Below are positions 33,428-41,554 of a stretch of DNA of 43,423 nt, piece by piece. The notes beneath the pieces are model-generated. The model ran no database searches and had not been told where the DNA came from. It saw only the letters and a program-made list of their open reading frames with translations. The stretch covers positions 1-43,423 of the forward strand of contig NZ_FMYP01000035.1 of the NCBI RefSeq assembly GCF_900096565.1. The letters run 5' to 3'. Source of the DNA: Williamwhitmania taraxaci. Lineage in GTDB: Bacteria > Bacteroidota > Bacteroidia > Bacteroidales > Williamwhitmaniaceae. The translations under genes and the position numbers were made by a program. How positions within the stretch are numbered: the first letter of the stretch is position 1; each line of letters starts with the position of its first letter.

Positions 33428-34279
33428 TCATGCGCTTACCTTTTCAAGAAATACCTGAACCGGTATTACCTTCCCGGCCTTTATCTCCTCCGCCATTTTA
33501 CCTAGTAGCGCCTCCTTCCCGTTACGGTTTCCGGCGCTCTTCTTCTTGCCTATCCAGTTTTCGTAAAGGATATGGCTCTGCAGAAACGTTGTTGCTGCCG
33601 TGCGCACTTCTTTCAACGATGCTTCTAGCTCAGCGCTGATTCGCTTTGATTCATCCAAGGAGGCCAGCGTATTGGTCAATGACAGGTTTAATTCGTCCAC
33701 GTTACGGCTCGAATCAGCAACCCGCTCGGTTAATTCGTTGTTGATTCGATGTAGGTTTGTTATGATTACTTCTAGCTGCTCCTCGTTTCCTCTTGAATCG
33801 TTTAGCTCCCGCCGCAATACCTCTACCATTCGATTCGACTCAAACTGTTTCGATTCGAGATCCGCGACGATTCGTTTTGTTTCGACCTTGGTTGCCTCCG
33901 AATCAACAGCGTGGTCGGTGTAGTTGATCTGACCAAGAGAGTAGGTTATAAATCCGGTAAAAAGGGCCATGAAGATGGTCAGCCCGAAGGCCACCGGGTT
34001 TCCCAGCATGTTATCGGCAAACTTGAGGTTAAACCCGCCAAAAACGAGCAGCGTGTCGAAGATGGGGAATACCAGCTTCATCCAGGGGCGGGTGCCCTTG
34101 CGCATCACCAGCACCGTAACCATGCTGAAGGCCATGGCGCCAACCACGGCAAAGAGCTTGTCGACAAAGCCAAACTCGGCAACAATGTATAGTAAGCTTT
34201 TCGCGTTCACGTAGGAAAGCTCGCATACCATGAGGAATAGGGCAAATGACACCCCCACTTTGGTTAATAATTTATCCAT
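33428..34279 (-). CDS. Membrane protein with long cytoplasmic coiled coil, unknown function
   Basis: Predicted 283 aa. Residues 1-125 contain about four transmembrane helices (VSFALFLMVCELSYV; FAVVGAMAFSMVTVLVM; LVFPIFDTLLVFGGF; FGLTIFMALFTGFITYSL). Residues 130-235 form a coiled coil rich in Glu, Arg and Ser. The C-terminal 45 residues are a small basic domain (NWIGKKKSAGNRNGKEALLGKMAEEI) that could be an HTH-like DNA-binding unit. The start is 3 bases after the HTH gene's stop, so they are co-translated. Possibly tethers phage or host DNA to the membrane; this is inference from topology. Confidence 0.75.
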   Translation of the reverse strand: MDKLLTKVGVSFALFLMVCELSYVNAKSLLYIVAEFGFVDKLFAVVGAMAFSMVTVLVMRKGTRPWMKLVFPIFDTLLVFGGFNLKFADNMLGNPVAFGLTIFMALFTGFITYSLGQINYTDHAVDSEATKVETKRIVADLESKQFESNRMVEVLRRELNDSRGNEEQLEVIITNLHRINNELTERVADSSRNVDELNLSLTNTLASLDESKRISAELEASLKEVRTAATTFLQSHILYENWIGKKKSAGNRNGKEALLGKMAEEIKAGKVIPVQVFLEKVSA

Positions 34280-34281
34280 GA

Positions 34282-34485
34282 CTAAAAGAGTGTAGCTTGT
34301 TTTAGTAATGATGATTCTAATTTGCCCAGCTCGCGCTTGGCGGAGCAGGCAAGGTAGTTGTAGAATGTCCGCTTACTTATTCGGTACTGCGGAAGCACGA
34401 GATTGTTGTATACCCACTCCTGTGATACGCCGCGACGGGTATGCTCCAGGGTTAAGCCCTGAATGTCGATTATCCTGCTAAGCAT
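34282..34485 (-). CDS. Small HTH regulator, candidate late-gene activator
   Basis: Predicted 67 aa from ATG 34485 (a GTG at 34506 is in frame). The sequence IIDIQGLTLEHTRRGVSQEWVYNNLVLPQYRISKRTFYNYLA looks like a helix-turn-helix domain recurring in Bacteroidota transposable phages. It sits near the end of the early/middle operon, where Mu has mor and C. It could be the activator acting at the palindrome at 24441-24482; untested. Confidence 0.6.
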   Translation of the reverse strand: MLSRIIDIQGLTLEHTRRGVSQEWVYNNLVLPQYRISKRTFYNYLACSAKRELGKLESSLLKQATLF

Positions 34486-34522
34486 ATTTTTTCGATTATA
34501 GCCCACGCGCTGAAACTTTTAT

Positions 34523-34574
34523 TATATTTGCCCTTGGGTGGGGGTCTCGTAGCGTCAGCGCGGGGCCTTTTTTT
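34523..34574 (+). terminator. Plus-strand terminator with promoter-like box just upstream (possible short RNA)
   Basis: TATATTTG (34523-34530) matches the -7 consensus on the plus strand, but I see no convincing -33 TTG. About 12 bases on, GGTCTCG (34543-34549) pairs with CGGGGCC (34561-34567, two G-U pairs) before seven T residues. A transcript would be only about 40 bases. No plus-strand gene ends here, so a short regulatory RNA antisense to the leader of the HTH gene, or a fail-safe terminator, are both possible. CGCGCTGA/TCAGCGCG (34506-34513, 34555-34562) can also pair. Confidence 0.45.
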
Positions 34575-34788
34575 ATGACCGGATATTAGGCTTTTCAGGA
34601 AATCCATCATTATCGTTTCTATCCAAGCACTCTATCATGGCAACGGCCACAGCAGCCACCTGGACTAATTCCTTCCTATAGTTAGTGAGCCTGCCCGCAT
34701 TTTTGTAGTATCCGCTAAAGTGATTCTCAAGCGCTTCCTTGCTAACCTCTCCAACTTCCATTTTTATTTCGTCAAATATAGAATCCAT
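34573..34788 (-). CDS. Small protein with MazG-like nucleotide-pyrophosphatase pattern
   Basis: Predicted 71 aa from ATG 34788; longer starts would overlap the preceding gene. FDEIKMEVGEVSKEALENHFSGYYKNAG and ELVQVAAVAVAMIECLDRNDN resemble the C-terminal helical part of phage dATP/dGTP diphosphohydrolase-like (MazG superfamily) proteins. Too short to be sure of catalysis: only one E-x-x-x-E-like cluster is visible. Confidence 0.6.
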   Translation of the reverse strand: MDSIFDEIKMEVGEVSKEALENHFSGYYKNAGRLTNYRKELVQVAAVAVAMIECLDRNDNDGFPEKPNIRS

Positions 34789-34798
34789 AGTTTTGGGT

Positions 34799-35314
34799 TT
34801 AAATTTTCGTTTCGCGTTTATTCCAGAGCACTGACAAATCAACTTCCTGCTTACGTGGATTTGATTCCAGCTCAGCCTCCCACATTCGCCCATGCAAAAA
34901 AGATGTAGCCAAGGGCTGATACTCCTTTTTCTCCCCTTGGTAGCGGCGCGAGTAGCGCGCCACCATTCCCATAATGGCCTCGCGATCGGTTAGGGTTATT
35001 GGGCGACGGTTGATCGTCTTTTTATCGCCATCCCAATAGAGCCTCGCCAGCTCCTTACTTCCAGCCTTTTTACCGTAGGTATCCCAAAAGCCATCAAATG
35101 AGGTATCTGCCTGTAGTAGGGTTATCTTTGCCCTACTATGCTCCCGGTAAAATTTAAGCACCGACTCGTGCATAGGGAAGTGTATGGCAAAGAACTCCGC
35201 GGCTTTCAGATCAAATACCTCTGGCAGTTCGGCTGTGGCAAGAAAACCGTTATCATGGAAAACTAGGGTTATATCGCCTTCCCACTTATCTGAAGTTAGC
35301 GTGTAGCACGTCAT
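34799..35314 (-). CDS. Early protein with phage replication-protein C-terminal motif
   Basis: Predicted 171 aa. Residues about 72-150 (FDGFWDTYGKKAGSKELARLYWDGDKK, LTDREAIMGMVARYSRRY, YQPLATSFLHGRMWEAE) match the C-terminal segment found in many phage replication/helicase-loader proteins (pattern F-W-x-Y-x-K, ending P-A-T-x-L-x-x-x-x-W-E). The N-terminal 70 residues are unrecognised. It may recruit host replication machinery after transposition, a Mu-phase need. One base before the next gene. Confidence 0.6.
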   Translation of the reverse strand: MTCYTLTSDKWEGDITLVFHDNGFLATAELPEVFDLKAAEFFAIHFPMHESVLKFYREHSRAKITLLQADTSFDGFWDTYGKKAGSKELARLYWDGDKKTINRRPITLTDREAIMGMVARYSRRYQGEKKEYQPLATSFLHGRMWEAELESNPRKQEVDLSVLWNKRETKI

Positions 35315-35315
35315 G

Positions 35316-35573
35316 CTAGGCTTTTTTTGAAGGTTTGCGCTTTTTCTTCCCCTTGCTAACCTCCAGCGCTTCCGGCCACACTACGTTGCTGAGATCGTAC
35401 TCCCAGTCGTCTACACATGCGATCCCCTGCGCCTCTAGCTCAATAAGCTGAATCAAGGAGGAAAGCATTAGCTTTGCCTTTGGGTATGGCTTCAAAAAAG
35501 CATCAATTTCGTCAGCGGACAGCTTGCTGTCGGTTTCCACTATGGCCTCGTAGGCCTCGTTGAAATATTCCAT
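35316..35573 (-). CDS. Small acidic protein, unknown
   Basis: Predicted 85 aa: an acidic helical body (VETDSKLSADEIDAFLKPYPKAKLMLSSLIQLIELEAQG) and a very basic tail (KGKKKRKPSKKA). No family recognised. Operon spacing is one base to the downstream gene and six to the upstream one. Confidence 0.65.
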   Translation of the reverse strand: MEYFNEAYEAIVETDSKLSADEIDAFLKPYPKAKLMLSSLIQLIELEAQGIACVDDWEYDLSNVVWPEALEVSKGKKKRKPSKKA

Positions 35574-35579
35574 AGGTTT

Positions 35580-35837
35580 TTAGTTGTTAAAAAGTCCAAA
35601 TGCGAGACCGCACCATACCAATACCCCCAGCATAACTCCTACTATAGCGATACCAGCTAACTCCCGGCGCAACATCCTTTTTCTGTGTAGGCGCTCCTGC
35701 ACGAATTGAACGTACTCGTTGTTGATCTTCATCCGGAGGTTATCCTCCGCCTGGCTTACTCGATTCATCCGGAAATCATCCTCGGTGGGCATTTCCATTG
35801 GGTTATTGTTAAGGTCTCGTTCTATGCTCCTTTTCAT
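35580..35837 (-). CDS. Small tail-anchored membrane protein
   Basis: Predicted 85 aa with a soluble helical N-terminus (QAEDNLRMKINNEYVQFVQERLHRKRMLRRE) and one C-terminal transmembrane helix (LAGIAIVGVMLGVLVWCGLAFGLF). Early expression and a membrane position suggest a host-takeover or exclusion role, but nothing proves it. Confidence 0.65.
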   Translation of the reverse strand: MKRSIERDLNNNPMEMPTEDDFRMNRVSQAEDNLRMKINNEYVQFVQERLHRKRMLRRELAGIAIVGVMLGVLVWCGLAFGLFNN

Positions 35838-35890
35838 GGCTTCCTATTTTGTGCCCTCACGAAACATTGCTCCATGAGGGCTGGTTAATA

Positions 35891-36541
35891 CTATGCGTCG
35901 GTATACTTTAGCGCCACGCGGCGCATTCGTCCACCCTCGGCCACCTCCACGTAGAATAGCCTGTTCCCTGTCTCGGTTCTAATGGCCTTATCGAACAGCT
36001 CTACGGCCTCCACAAACAGCTCCCAGCCCGGAACCTTGGTTCGTTCGGCGGTGGCCTTGTGCGCGCGTATCTCGTTTACGCTCGTTTGATCAAGGTCCCC
36101 ACTGCTCTTGAATAGCAGGGAGTTTATCATTTCACGAAGAAATGAAAACCGCTTGCTGGCTATTTCGTCCTTGTCGAATACGGCAAAGAACTCCTCAAAC
36201 TTGGCCTTTATAATGTTCACGTAGGTTTTGTCGAACACCAACCGCTTGGTAGTGATAATATCTACCGTAGCGGTTTTATCGAAGGTGGAGAAGGTTAGGC
36301 TGTTGGGCGTAGGCATTCGGCTGTAGTCCTTTATATGTGCATCTTTCAACTTCATCTGGTAAACTTCCTGCTGGGCATCATCCACAGCCTTATTGAGCGA
36401 CTTCAACGCCTTCTCTGCCTTTAGCCCAAGGTCTGCAATGCGCTGTGCATGTTTTTCCTCTACCTTAAGAACCGGGTTAATGGCCCATGTGTCCACGCTT
36501 CGTCCGGTTGCATCTGTCCAAGTTTTTCCCTTTTGTTTCAT
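35891..36541 (-). CDS. DUF3164 family protein
   Basis: Predicted 216 aa. KGKTWTDATGRSVDTWAINPVLKVEEKHAQRIADLGLKAEKAL at the N-terminus and the FSTFDKTATVDIITTKRLVFDKTYV core are diagnostic of DUF3164, common in the early region of Mu-like phages and sometimes mis-named sulfate transporter. The function is not established. No membrane segments. Confidence 0.85.
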   Translation of the reverse strand: MKQKGKTWTDATGRSVDTWAINPVLKVEEKHAQRIADLGLKAEKALKSLNKAVDDAQQEVYQMKLKDAHIKDYSRMPTPNSLTFSTFDKTATVDIITTKRLVFDKTYVNIIKAKFEEFFAVFDKDEIASKRFSFLREMINSLLFKSSGDLDQTSVNEIRAHKATAERTKVPGWELFVEAVELFDKAIRTETGNRLFYVEVAEGGRMRRVALKYTDA

Positions 36542-36563
36542 AGCTTATTTTGTGTTTAATTGG

Positions 36564-36749
36564 TTATTCATTGCTCTTTTGTTCCTCCTGCAGCTCCTGC
36601 AGCTGGGCCTGTATATCGTTGGTGTCCCTTACAACCTCGTTGTAGGTTTTTCGGGCCTTATTATCCGGATTGTTTAGCCATATTTTTCTTTGATAAATGA
36701 TTCTTACTAAGCAATCCATCTCCTTTAGTTTCGTGGCTTCTGTAGTCAT
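36564..36749 (-). CDS. Small coiled-coil early protein, unknown
   Basis: Predicted 61 aa, wholly helical and charged (YNEVVRDTNDIQAQLQELQEEQKSNE). It fills the gap between DUF3164 and the zinc-finger gene with short spacing on both sides. Confidence 0.6.
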   Translation of the reverse strand: MTTEATKLKEMDCLVRIIYQRKIWLNNPDNKARKTYNEVVRDTNDIQAQLQELQEEQKSNE

Positions 36750-36770
36750 AGCGTAGCGTTTGGTGGTTGG

Positions 36771-36995
36771 TTACACTTCCGGTGGCACCGGCTTTGGCTT
36801 GTGCGGCGTAATAGTTACAGTAGTGTCCTTGGTTACTACTAGCATTCCCGTTCCGGAGCAAAGCGTGCATTCAACATAACGGCTATGGTCTTCGCCGTGC
36901 GTCTTAGTCCCTGCTTTCCAAACCTTACCTTCGCCGTTGCACTCGCCACAAAGCTGGGTGGTTGTGCTCGAAAAATTCTTAACGGTGGGTTTCAT
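36771..36995 (-). CDS. DnaJ-type zinc-finger small protein
   Basis: Predicted 74 aa from ATG 36995 (an in-frame TTG at 37001 is less likely). LCGECNGEGKVW and ECTLCSGTGML are two CxxCxGxG knuckles, as in the DnaJ cysteine-rich domain. A Pro/Lys-rich tail follows. Overlaps the previous gene by 17 bases. May bind partner proteins or nucleic acid. Confidence 0.7.
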   Translation of the reverse strand: MKPTVKNFSSTTTQLCGECNGEGKVWKAGTKTHGEDHSRYVECTLCSGTGMLVVTKDTTVTITPHKPKPVPPEV

Positions 36996-37176
36996 TATCA
37001 AATAGGTTAAGGGTTTGGGGATGCTGAAATGATTTAATGGTTTGAACCATGGTCCTTACCTCCTTTTCAACGCGCTTGCACTTTTGCAGCTGGAGAATGT
37101 CCTTTGTTTTGAAATACTTTTGCTGTTCGTTGAGCATTTCGTCAACCTTTGCAGCGAGTTCATGTGCAGTTATCAT
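36979..37176 (-). CDS. Small early protein, unknown
   Basis: Predicted 65 aa, helical and basic (LAAKVDEMLNEQQKYFKTKDILQLQKCKRVEKEVRTMVQTI). No family recognised. Start is two bases after the upstream 58-aa gene, and its 3' end overlaps the zinc-finger gene. Confidence 0.65.
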   Translation of the reverse strand: MITAHELAAKVDEMLNEQQKYFKTKDILQLQKCKRVEKEVRTMVQTIKSFQHPQTLNLFDNETHR

Positions 37177-37178
37177 GG

Positions 37179-37355
37179 CTATAGTTTTTTAATGAAATCA
37201 ATGAATAGATAGGCAAGCCGAGCGTAATCGCTGCTATCGGTCAGGGTTGGGGTGGAGTTCATTGTAATTTCGGCTACATCGCCAACCTGATTTATGGTAA
37301 CCGTGGCCATTTTGCCTTCCTGCTCGAAGGTTACCGTTACTTTTATAGGGTCCAT
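37179..37355 (-). CDS. 58-aa early protein, unknown
   Basis: Starts MDPIKVTVTFEQEGKMATVT and ends with a helix (SSDYARLAYLFIDFIKKL). Predicted fold is beta hairpin plus helix. It fills the gap between the GemA-like gene and the 65-aa gene in the same direction with 2-5 base spacing, which supports it as real. It is shorter than many gene-finder cut-offs. Confidence 0.6.
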   Translation of the reverse strand: MDPIKVTVTFEQEGKMATVTINQVGDVAEITMNSTPTLTDSSDYARLAYLFIDFIKKL

Positions 37356-37360
37356 AGCGC

Positions 37361-37816
37361 TTAGTTTAGGCTTATCTTGTTTATTCCGTAGGAGAGCTGC
37401 CCTGCCTGTTTGTTTTTATCGATAATGCTGTTGAGCTTCCGGATCAGCACCCCGAGATCCTGCTCGTCGAGCTCGTAAAGAAGCCGCCCTGCTATTTTTG
37501 GGTCAAGCAGAAAGATGTTCACTGCGCTCCAGTCATCGTTTATGGTGTGTACACCGAGCTTATTAAGGAGTTTTAGCACTAGGCTGCGCTGCTCACGCTC
37601 CGCTTCTGTTATTGGTTTGGTTTTGTTGAAACGACCAACTTGATTAGCCATCCAGCGCACGAGTTCGCTATACTCTTTATCGCTAAGCTCCTGAAGACTG
37701 GTGGTGCGACCGTCGGTTACCGTTGATACCAGCTGCTCCTTCAAATTACCATCATTCCCGGACATCTTGCCTAGCAAGGCCCAAAACGCGCTGTAGTTCC
37801 TTCTTTTTGTTTTCAT
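37361..37816 (-). CDS. GemA/gp16-like early regulator (DUF1018-type)
   Basis: Predicted 151 aa. FWALLGKMSGNDGNLKEQLVSTVTDGRTTSLQELSDKEYSELVRWM corresponds to the N-terminal helical half of Mu gp16/GemA, and the following LVLKLLNKLGV is the second conserved patch. GemA alters host gene expression and DNA supercoiling in Mu. Its place after MuA/MuB in the early operon is the usual one. Confidence 0.65.
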   Translation of the reverse strand: MKTKRRNYSAFWALLGKMSGNDGNLKEQLVSTVTDGRTTSLQELSDKEYSELVRWMANQVGRFNKTKPITEAEREQRSLVLKLLNKLGVHTINDDWSAVNIFLLDPKIAGRLLYELDEQDLGVLIRKLNSIIDKNKQAGQLSYGINKISLN

Positions 37817-37827
37817 GTTTGGTTTAG

Positions 37828-38457
37828 TTAAGTATTGCTAGCTATTTTCATCCCCCAGTAAAGGGTGGCCGTGTTTTCGTCAATCATGATGGTTCCTCCT
37901 GGGCAGCGGCCGGATACAAGGCAGGCCATCCCACTAACCCTCACGATTACCTTGGACAGCTTCTTGGCTATCTTGGCTACTGCGGTGTAGGGTTCGCCGC
38001 GCTCTTCGTGCGCCACGATCACAAAGAGCTTGGTAGGGTGCTTTGCCACCAGCTGTAGGAGTATTCCGCCCTTTAGCTCATCGGCATAGATGGTGGCGTT
38101 GTCCAGGAATACAACCCGGGGAGCCTTCCGCTTGCATAGCTTCTCATCCAAATCGGCAATGGGGATATACTCCTGCACGTTTATCCGCTTGTTGTTGGCG
38201 TCCACACCAACCCGAAGGCAGGCATCCTTCAGCGCCATGCTCGCTCCCTCCTCGGCCGATACGTAGAGCACCTTATCGAAGGCGGTGAGGTAGTTGGCCA
38301 ACTGAAGGGCAAATGTTGTTTTGCCATTCTTTTCAGGACCGTAAATAATCCATAGGCCATTGTGTTCAGGCTGCCCCATGGCATCGGCCCATATGCCGGT
38401 AAAAGGCATGGTTATATACTTCTTGTCGTAAATATTCCTGATGCTTAGTGACCGCAT
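37828..38457 (-). CDS. RecA-like ATPase of the early region
   Basis: Predicted 209 aa. Walker A GPEKNGKTTFAL (about residues 40-51), Walker B RVVFLDNAT, and a motif FVIVAHEERGEP that may carry the sensor residue. This is the RecA/Sak4-like single-domain fold used by phages for recombination or replication. It follows the MuB-like gene closely and could assist transpososome remodelling or homologous repair. Confidence 0.75.
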   Translation of the reverse strand: MRSLSIRNIYDKKYITMPFTGIWADAMGQPEHNGLWIIYGPEKNGKTTFALQLANYLTAFDKVLYVSAEEGASMALKDACLRVGVDANNKRINVQEYIPIADLDEKLCKRKAPRVVFLDNATIYADELKGGILLQLVAKHPTKLFVIVAHEERGEPYTAVAKIAKKLSKVIVRVSGMACLVSGRCPGGTIMIDENTATLYWGMKIASNT

Positions 38458-38461
38458 GGCG

Positions 38462-39358
38462 CTACTGGTTTAGGATGAGTAAGCCTTCCGCCCGGCGTAG
38501 GTCGCCCATTACGCTTCCGTTATCGGAGCGGAGGCACTTTACAACCAGCCTGTCAATATCTACATCCTTGGTCGCGTTTACGGAAATTACATCGCGCAAC
38601 AACTTTTTATAAAAGCGAATTTTCTCGCTGTTTTCAAAGGGTATCACGGTGGTGTAGCGCTTTGAAAAGCGGCTGAACATAGCCCTAAATCCAACCTTCT
38701 TGCTGTTGATGCCGCGCTCTATTTTCTCCTGTAGCGAGTCATCTCCAATCTGGTACCATCCGCAAATGCCTTCTGTGGAATCAACCAGCTCCAGTACCTC
38801 CATGTAAGCAGCATACTCCACGTATCCAACATCATCAAGAATGATTAGGGGCTTTTCAAGTATCTGTAGGTAGTACTTTAGGTTATCCTTTACATCGGTA
38901 TAGCGGCCATGCTCCTCAATGCCTATGGTTTTTGCGATCAACCGAATAAACCGCTGCTTCGTTTTCGCCTGCTTTGCATCCACATAGAATACGTTCTTAA
39001 GGGTGCGCGATAGATACTTAGCCGCAAATGTTTTACCGATTCCGCAATCGTCCACGCATATTTTACCCTTGCTAAACTCCTTGCAAAAGAGGATGTCCTC
39101 CTCAATCACCGTAAATACGTCGGTGCGGGCCATAACCCACTTGCGCGTATTCATGGTTACTCCTAGGTTTCGGCCCACCGTAAGCCACTGCGTATCGCTG
39201 AGCAGGCGCTCGCGCTCTCCATTCTTCAAGCGGCTGTAAACGGCGGCGCTTACTCCGTTTTTTCGGGCAAAGGCGGCATCGGAGCCATCGTAGTTCTTCC
39301 TGCCTTCCAGCAAGGCCTCAATCACCTTTTCCTTAAAATCACTCGTTAGGTTTAGCAT
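38462..39358 (-). CDS. MuB-like AAA+ transposition ATPase
   Basis: Predicted 298 aa. An N-terminal HTH (SDAAFARKNGVSAAVYSRLKNGE, about residues 26-48) is followed by the ATPase: Walker A-like VDDCGIGKTFAAK, in which the first Gly of GxxxxGKT is Asp; Walker B KPLIILDDVGY. MuB binds target DNA and activates MuA. Directly after MuA in the same operon (21-base gap). Confidence 0.85.
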   Translation of the reverse strand: MLNLTSDFKEKVIEALLEGRKNYDGSDAAFARKNGVSAAVYSRLKNGERERLLSDTQWLTVGRNLGVTMNTRKWVMARTDVFTVIEEDILFCKEFSKGKICVDDCGIGKTFAAKYLSRTLKNVFYVDAKQAKTKQRFIRLIAKTIGIEEHGRYTDVKDNLKYYLQILEKPLIILDDVGYVEYAAYMEVLELVDSTEGICGWYQIGDDSLQEKIERGINSKKVGFRAMFSRFSKRYTTVIPFENSEKIRFYKKLLRDVISVNATKDVDIDRLVVKCLRSDNGSVMGDLRRAEGLLILNQ

Positions 39359-39379
39359 GATGGTAGTATTTAGTTATGG

Positions 39380-41422
39380 TTAGTATCTGTCCTTTAAAGA
39401 GTGGTTATACACCCTTTCATTTTCAAAATCGGCGAGTTCAAACTCATCCTGTGGGGTTGCCAATACCTCCGTTGGGCCGGCGTGAGTAATGAGCCTATTA
39501 ATACCTGGTATTTGAAACTTTGCGTTGAGCGTAATTGGGGTGGAGTCAATAACCGTAACCGGATCAAGCGCTCTTTTCTGCCGCTGCATATACCCGTCGA
39601 TGGTTGCCTTGTAGCGGGCCATATCCTCCCTAGCCTTGAGGCTTTCGGGTGTTTGCTCAATGGTTGCCCTAGCACCTATCGGCTTTGGCACCAGCTCGCA
39701 TACCAGCTGGCTTCCCCCGCGGAGGTATACCATCGCCTTTAGCACCTTACCGTCGTTCGTATCGAGCCAGTAAACATCGAGGTCCATTCCCTCTGCCTGG
39801 CGCATAATTGCCAGCAGCGGTTCTCCCGTATGCATCGAGCCGTTATCGCCGAGAAGCCATTGCTTGTTTTGGAGCTGCACCATACCGGTATGGCAGCTGG
39901 TTTCTTCTTTATACCCAAGGTGGGGGAGAATTGCCTTGTAGTTCGTTGGTTTTAGAGCCGGGTGCTGGTTTTCGAGGAGATACTCCCAGCGGGTTTTTGC
40001 TGGATCCAGCGGGCTCGGCATATTGTTCCAGGTTTGAATGTCCCGGAGACGGGATTCTACCAGCTCGGTGTAGGGTACAATTGGCACCGTATAGCCGCCT
40101 GCTTGGTTGCTCTCATCCTTGGCAAAGGGCCGGGCTATCCAGCCCAGGCTTTCCTTTTCTATCCCGTAGCGCATGCGCCGGTTGAATCCGGATTCAATAT
40201 ACTTGGCGCGCGCGTTGTTCGCCTCTATATGCACGTGCTGGAACATGTACCCTTCCTTCAGAAATGTATTCTTAAAGCTGCTGTTTAGGTTGCTCTCTGC
40301 CTCCAGCTCGGCCGGGAGCGATAGCCCCCACTCGGCATAGTTGCGCACCATTTGGCGGTAGAAATCAAGAATCATTTCCGCTTTTGTTTTTCCCCATACC
40401 CACGTGGTGATGGCCTCGCTGGCCACATCCTGTGCAAGGTAAAACCACATGCGCTCACCCTTTGCATATTCAAACGGGGGTTGCCGGTCATCTACCGATA
40501 CGATACTCCCGGCATACGTTGGATGGGCAAGGCTATGGTAAGGGCTGAATTCCGATAGCAGCTTCTGGCGATCACCGCTGCGCTTGGCAACCGTTCCTAT
40601 GCGGCTCTCCCACTCGCTGAGATACTCGTAAATGGTGGAGCGGCTGAGCGTCTTAAATTCCTTGGGGTTATACTGCTCCCCCGTTTCGTTGTTGATTAGC
40701 TCCACATACCCGTCGAGGAATCCGCTGTACTGGCGTGAAATTTCGGCGTAGGTTGGTTTTTTGCGCTGGGTTCCAAAGAGGTTATTGAGCAGATGAACCA
40801 CTTCGGGAGTTATCTTGGCAGCGTTCCGGTTGCCGTGGTTGCCGTTGATAATGGAGGGGTATCCCTGCTCCATAAACTTTTTGAATAGGGGTGCCATCCG
40901 CTTACTTTCGGGGAGGGTGTGCTGAACGCCAAACTTCTGCTGCAGCACCGGATTAAAGCTTGCCACATCGGAGGTAAGGCTATGCCATATTCCGCGCGTT
41001 GATTTGTTTGGAGTTAGGCTCGAAATTTTGACTTCCCGTGCCTCTTTTAGCAGCGCGAGTGCGTTCAGCACACTGGCGTTGGTTATGTATCGTATTTGGG
41101 CCTCCGCCTCAATGGTCGTCTGATCGGAAAATTTATAGGTGGTGTAGAAATCAACGGTAGCCTTGTCGGTTTTGTAGAACTGCTCCAGCACGTGCTTACC
41201 CTTGCGCGGGTCACCTATTGCATCCCTGATGCTCATTGGGAGGCTGTCAAAGTCAATGAGCAGCTGCCTTCCGTTCCCTCCACTTTGTACCCTAGTAATC
41301 CCGTAGCCTCTTTTTTCAGCACGCTTAATGGCCATTCTTAGCGCATCATAAGTGCTGAAATGCGCTGGAATTAACTCCAGTTCGGTTACTACTAGTATGT
41401 TGTTATTAAAGAAGTGAGGCAT
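39380..41422 (-). CDS. MuA-like DDE transposase
   Basis: Predicted 680 aa, similar to Mu A (663). N-terminal winged-helix region (about 1-90). Catalytic core: Asp311/312 in GSIVSVDDRQPPF; then ELEAESNLNSSF around 372-382, where the second acid seems to be Glu (374 or 376) rather than Asp; then HIEANNARAKYIESGFNRRMRYGIEKE (about 399-423) with the final Glu at 400 or 410. These are the words of the Bacteroidota Mu-like transposase group. C-terminal SH3-like and MuB-contact region follow. First large gene of the early operon. Confidence 0.9.
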   Translation of the reverse strand: MPHFFNNNILVVTELELIPAHFSTYDALRMAIKRAEKRGYGITRVQSGGNGRQLLIDFDSLPMSIRDAIGDPRKGKHVLEQFYKTDKATVDFYTTYKFSDQTTIEAEAQIRYITNASVLNALALLKEAREVKISSLTPNKSTRGIWHSLTSDVASFNPVLQQKFGVQHTLPESKRMAPLFKKFMEQGYPSIINGNHGNRNAAKITPEVVHLLNNLFGTQRKKPTYAEISRQYSGFLDGYVELINNETGEQYNPKEFKTLSRSTIYEYLSEWESRIGTVAKRSGDRQKLLSEFSPYHSLAHPTYAGSIVSVDDRQPPFEYAKGERMWFYLAQDVASEAITTWVWGKTKAEMILDFYRQMVRNYAEWGLSLPAELEAESNLNSSFKNTFLKEGYMFQHVHIEANNARAKYIESGFNRRMRYGIEKESLGWIARPFAKDESNQAGGYTVPIVPYTELVESRLRDIQTWNNMPSPLDPAKTRWEYLLENQHPALKPTNYKAILPHLGYKEETSCHTGMVQLQNKQWLLGDNGSMHTGEPLLAIMRQAEGMDLDVYWLDTNDGKVLKAMVYLRGGSQLVCELVPKPIGARATIEQTPESLKAREDMARYKATIDGYMQRQKRALDPVTVIDSTPITLNAKFQIPGINRLITHAGPTEVLATPQDEFELADFENERVYNHSLKDRY

Positions 41423-41554
41423 ACCAAGTTTAATTTTAACTGACCTATTGCTCCCAGGCGGGTTCCGGTGTGGCCGCTTACTACTCCGTGGTGAGATCAG
41501 GGAGTCTGGGTTTTTGCTTAACTTTAGGGTGTCTAATCTTAAATGTTAAGCAGT

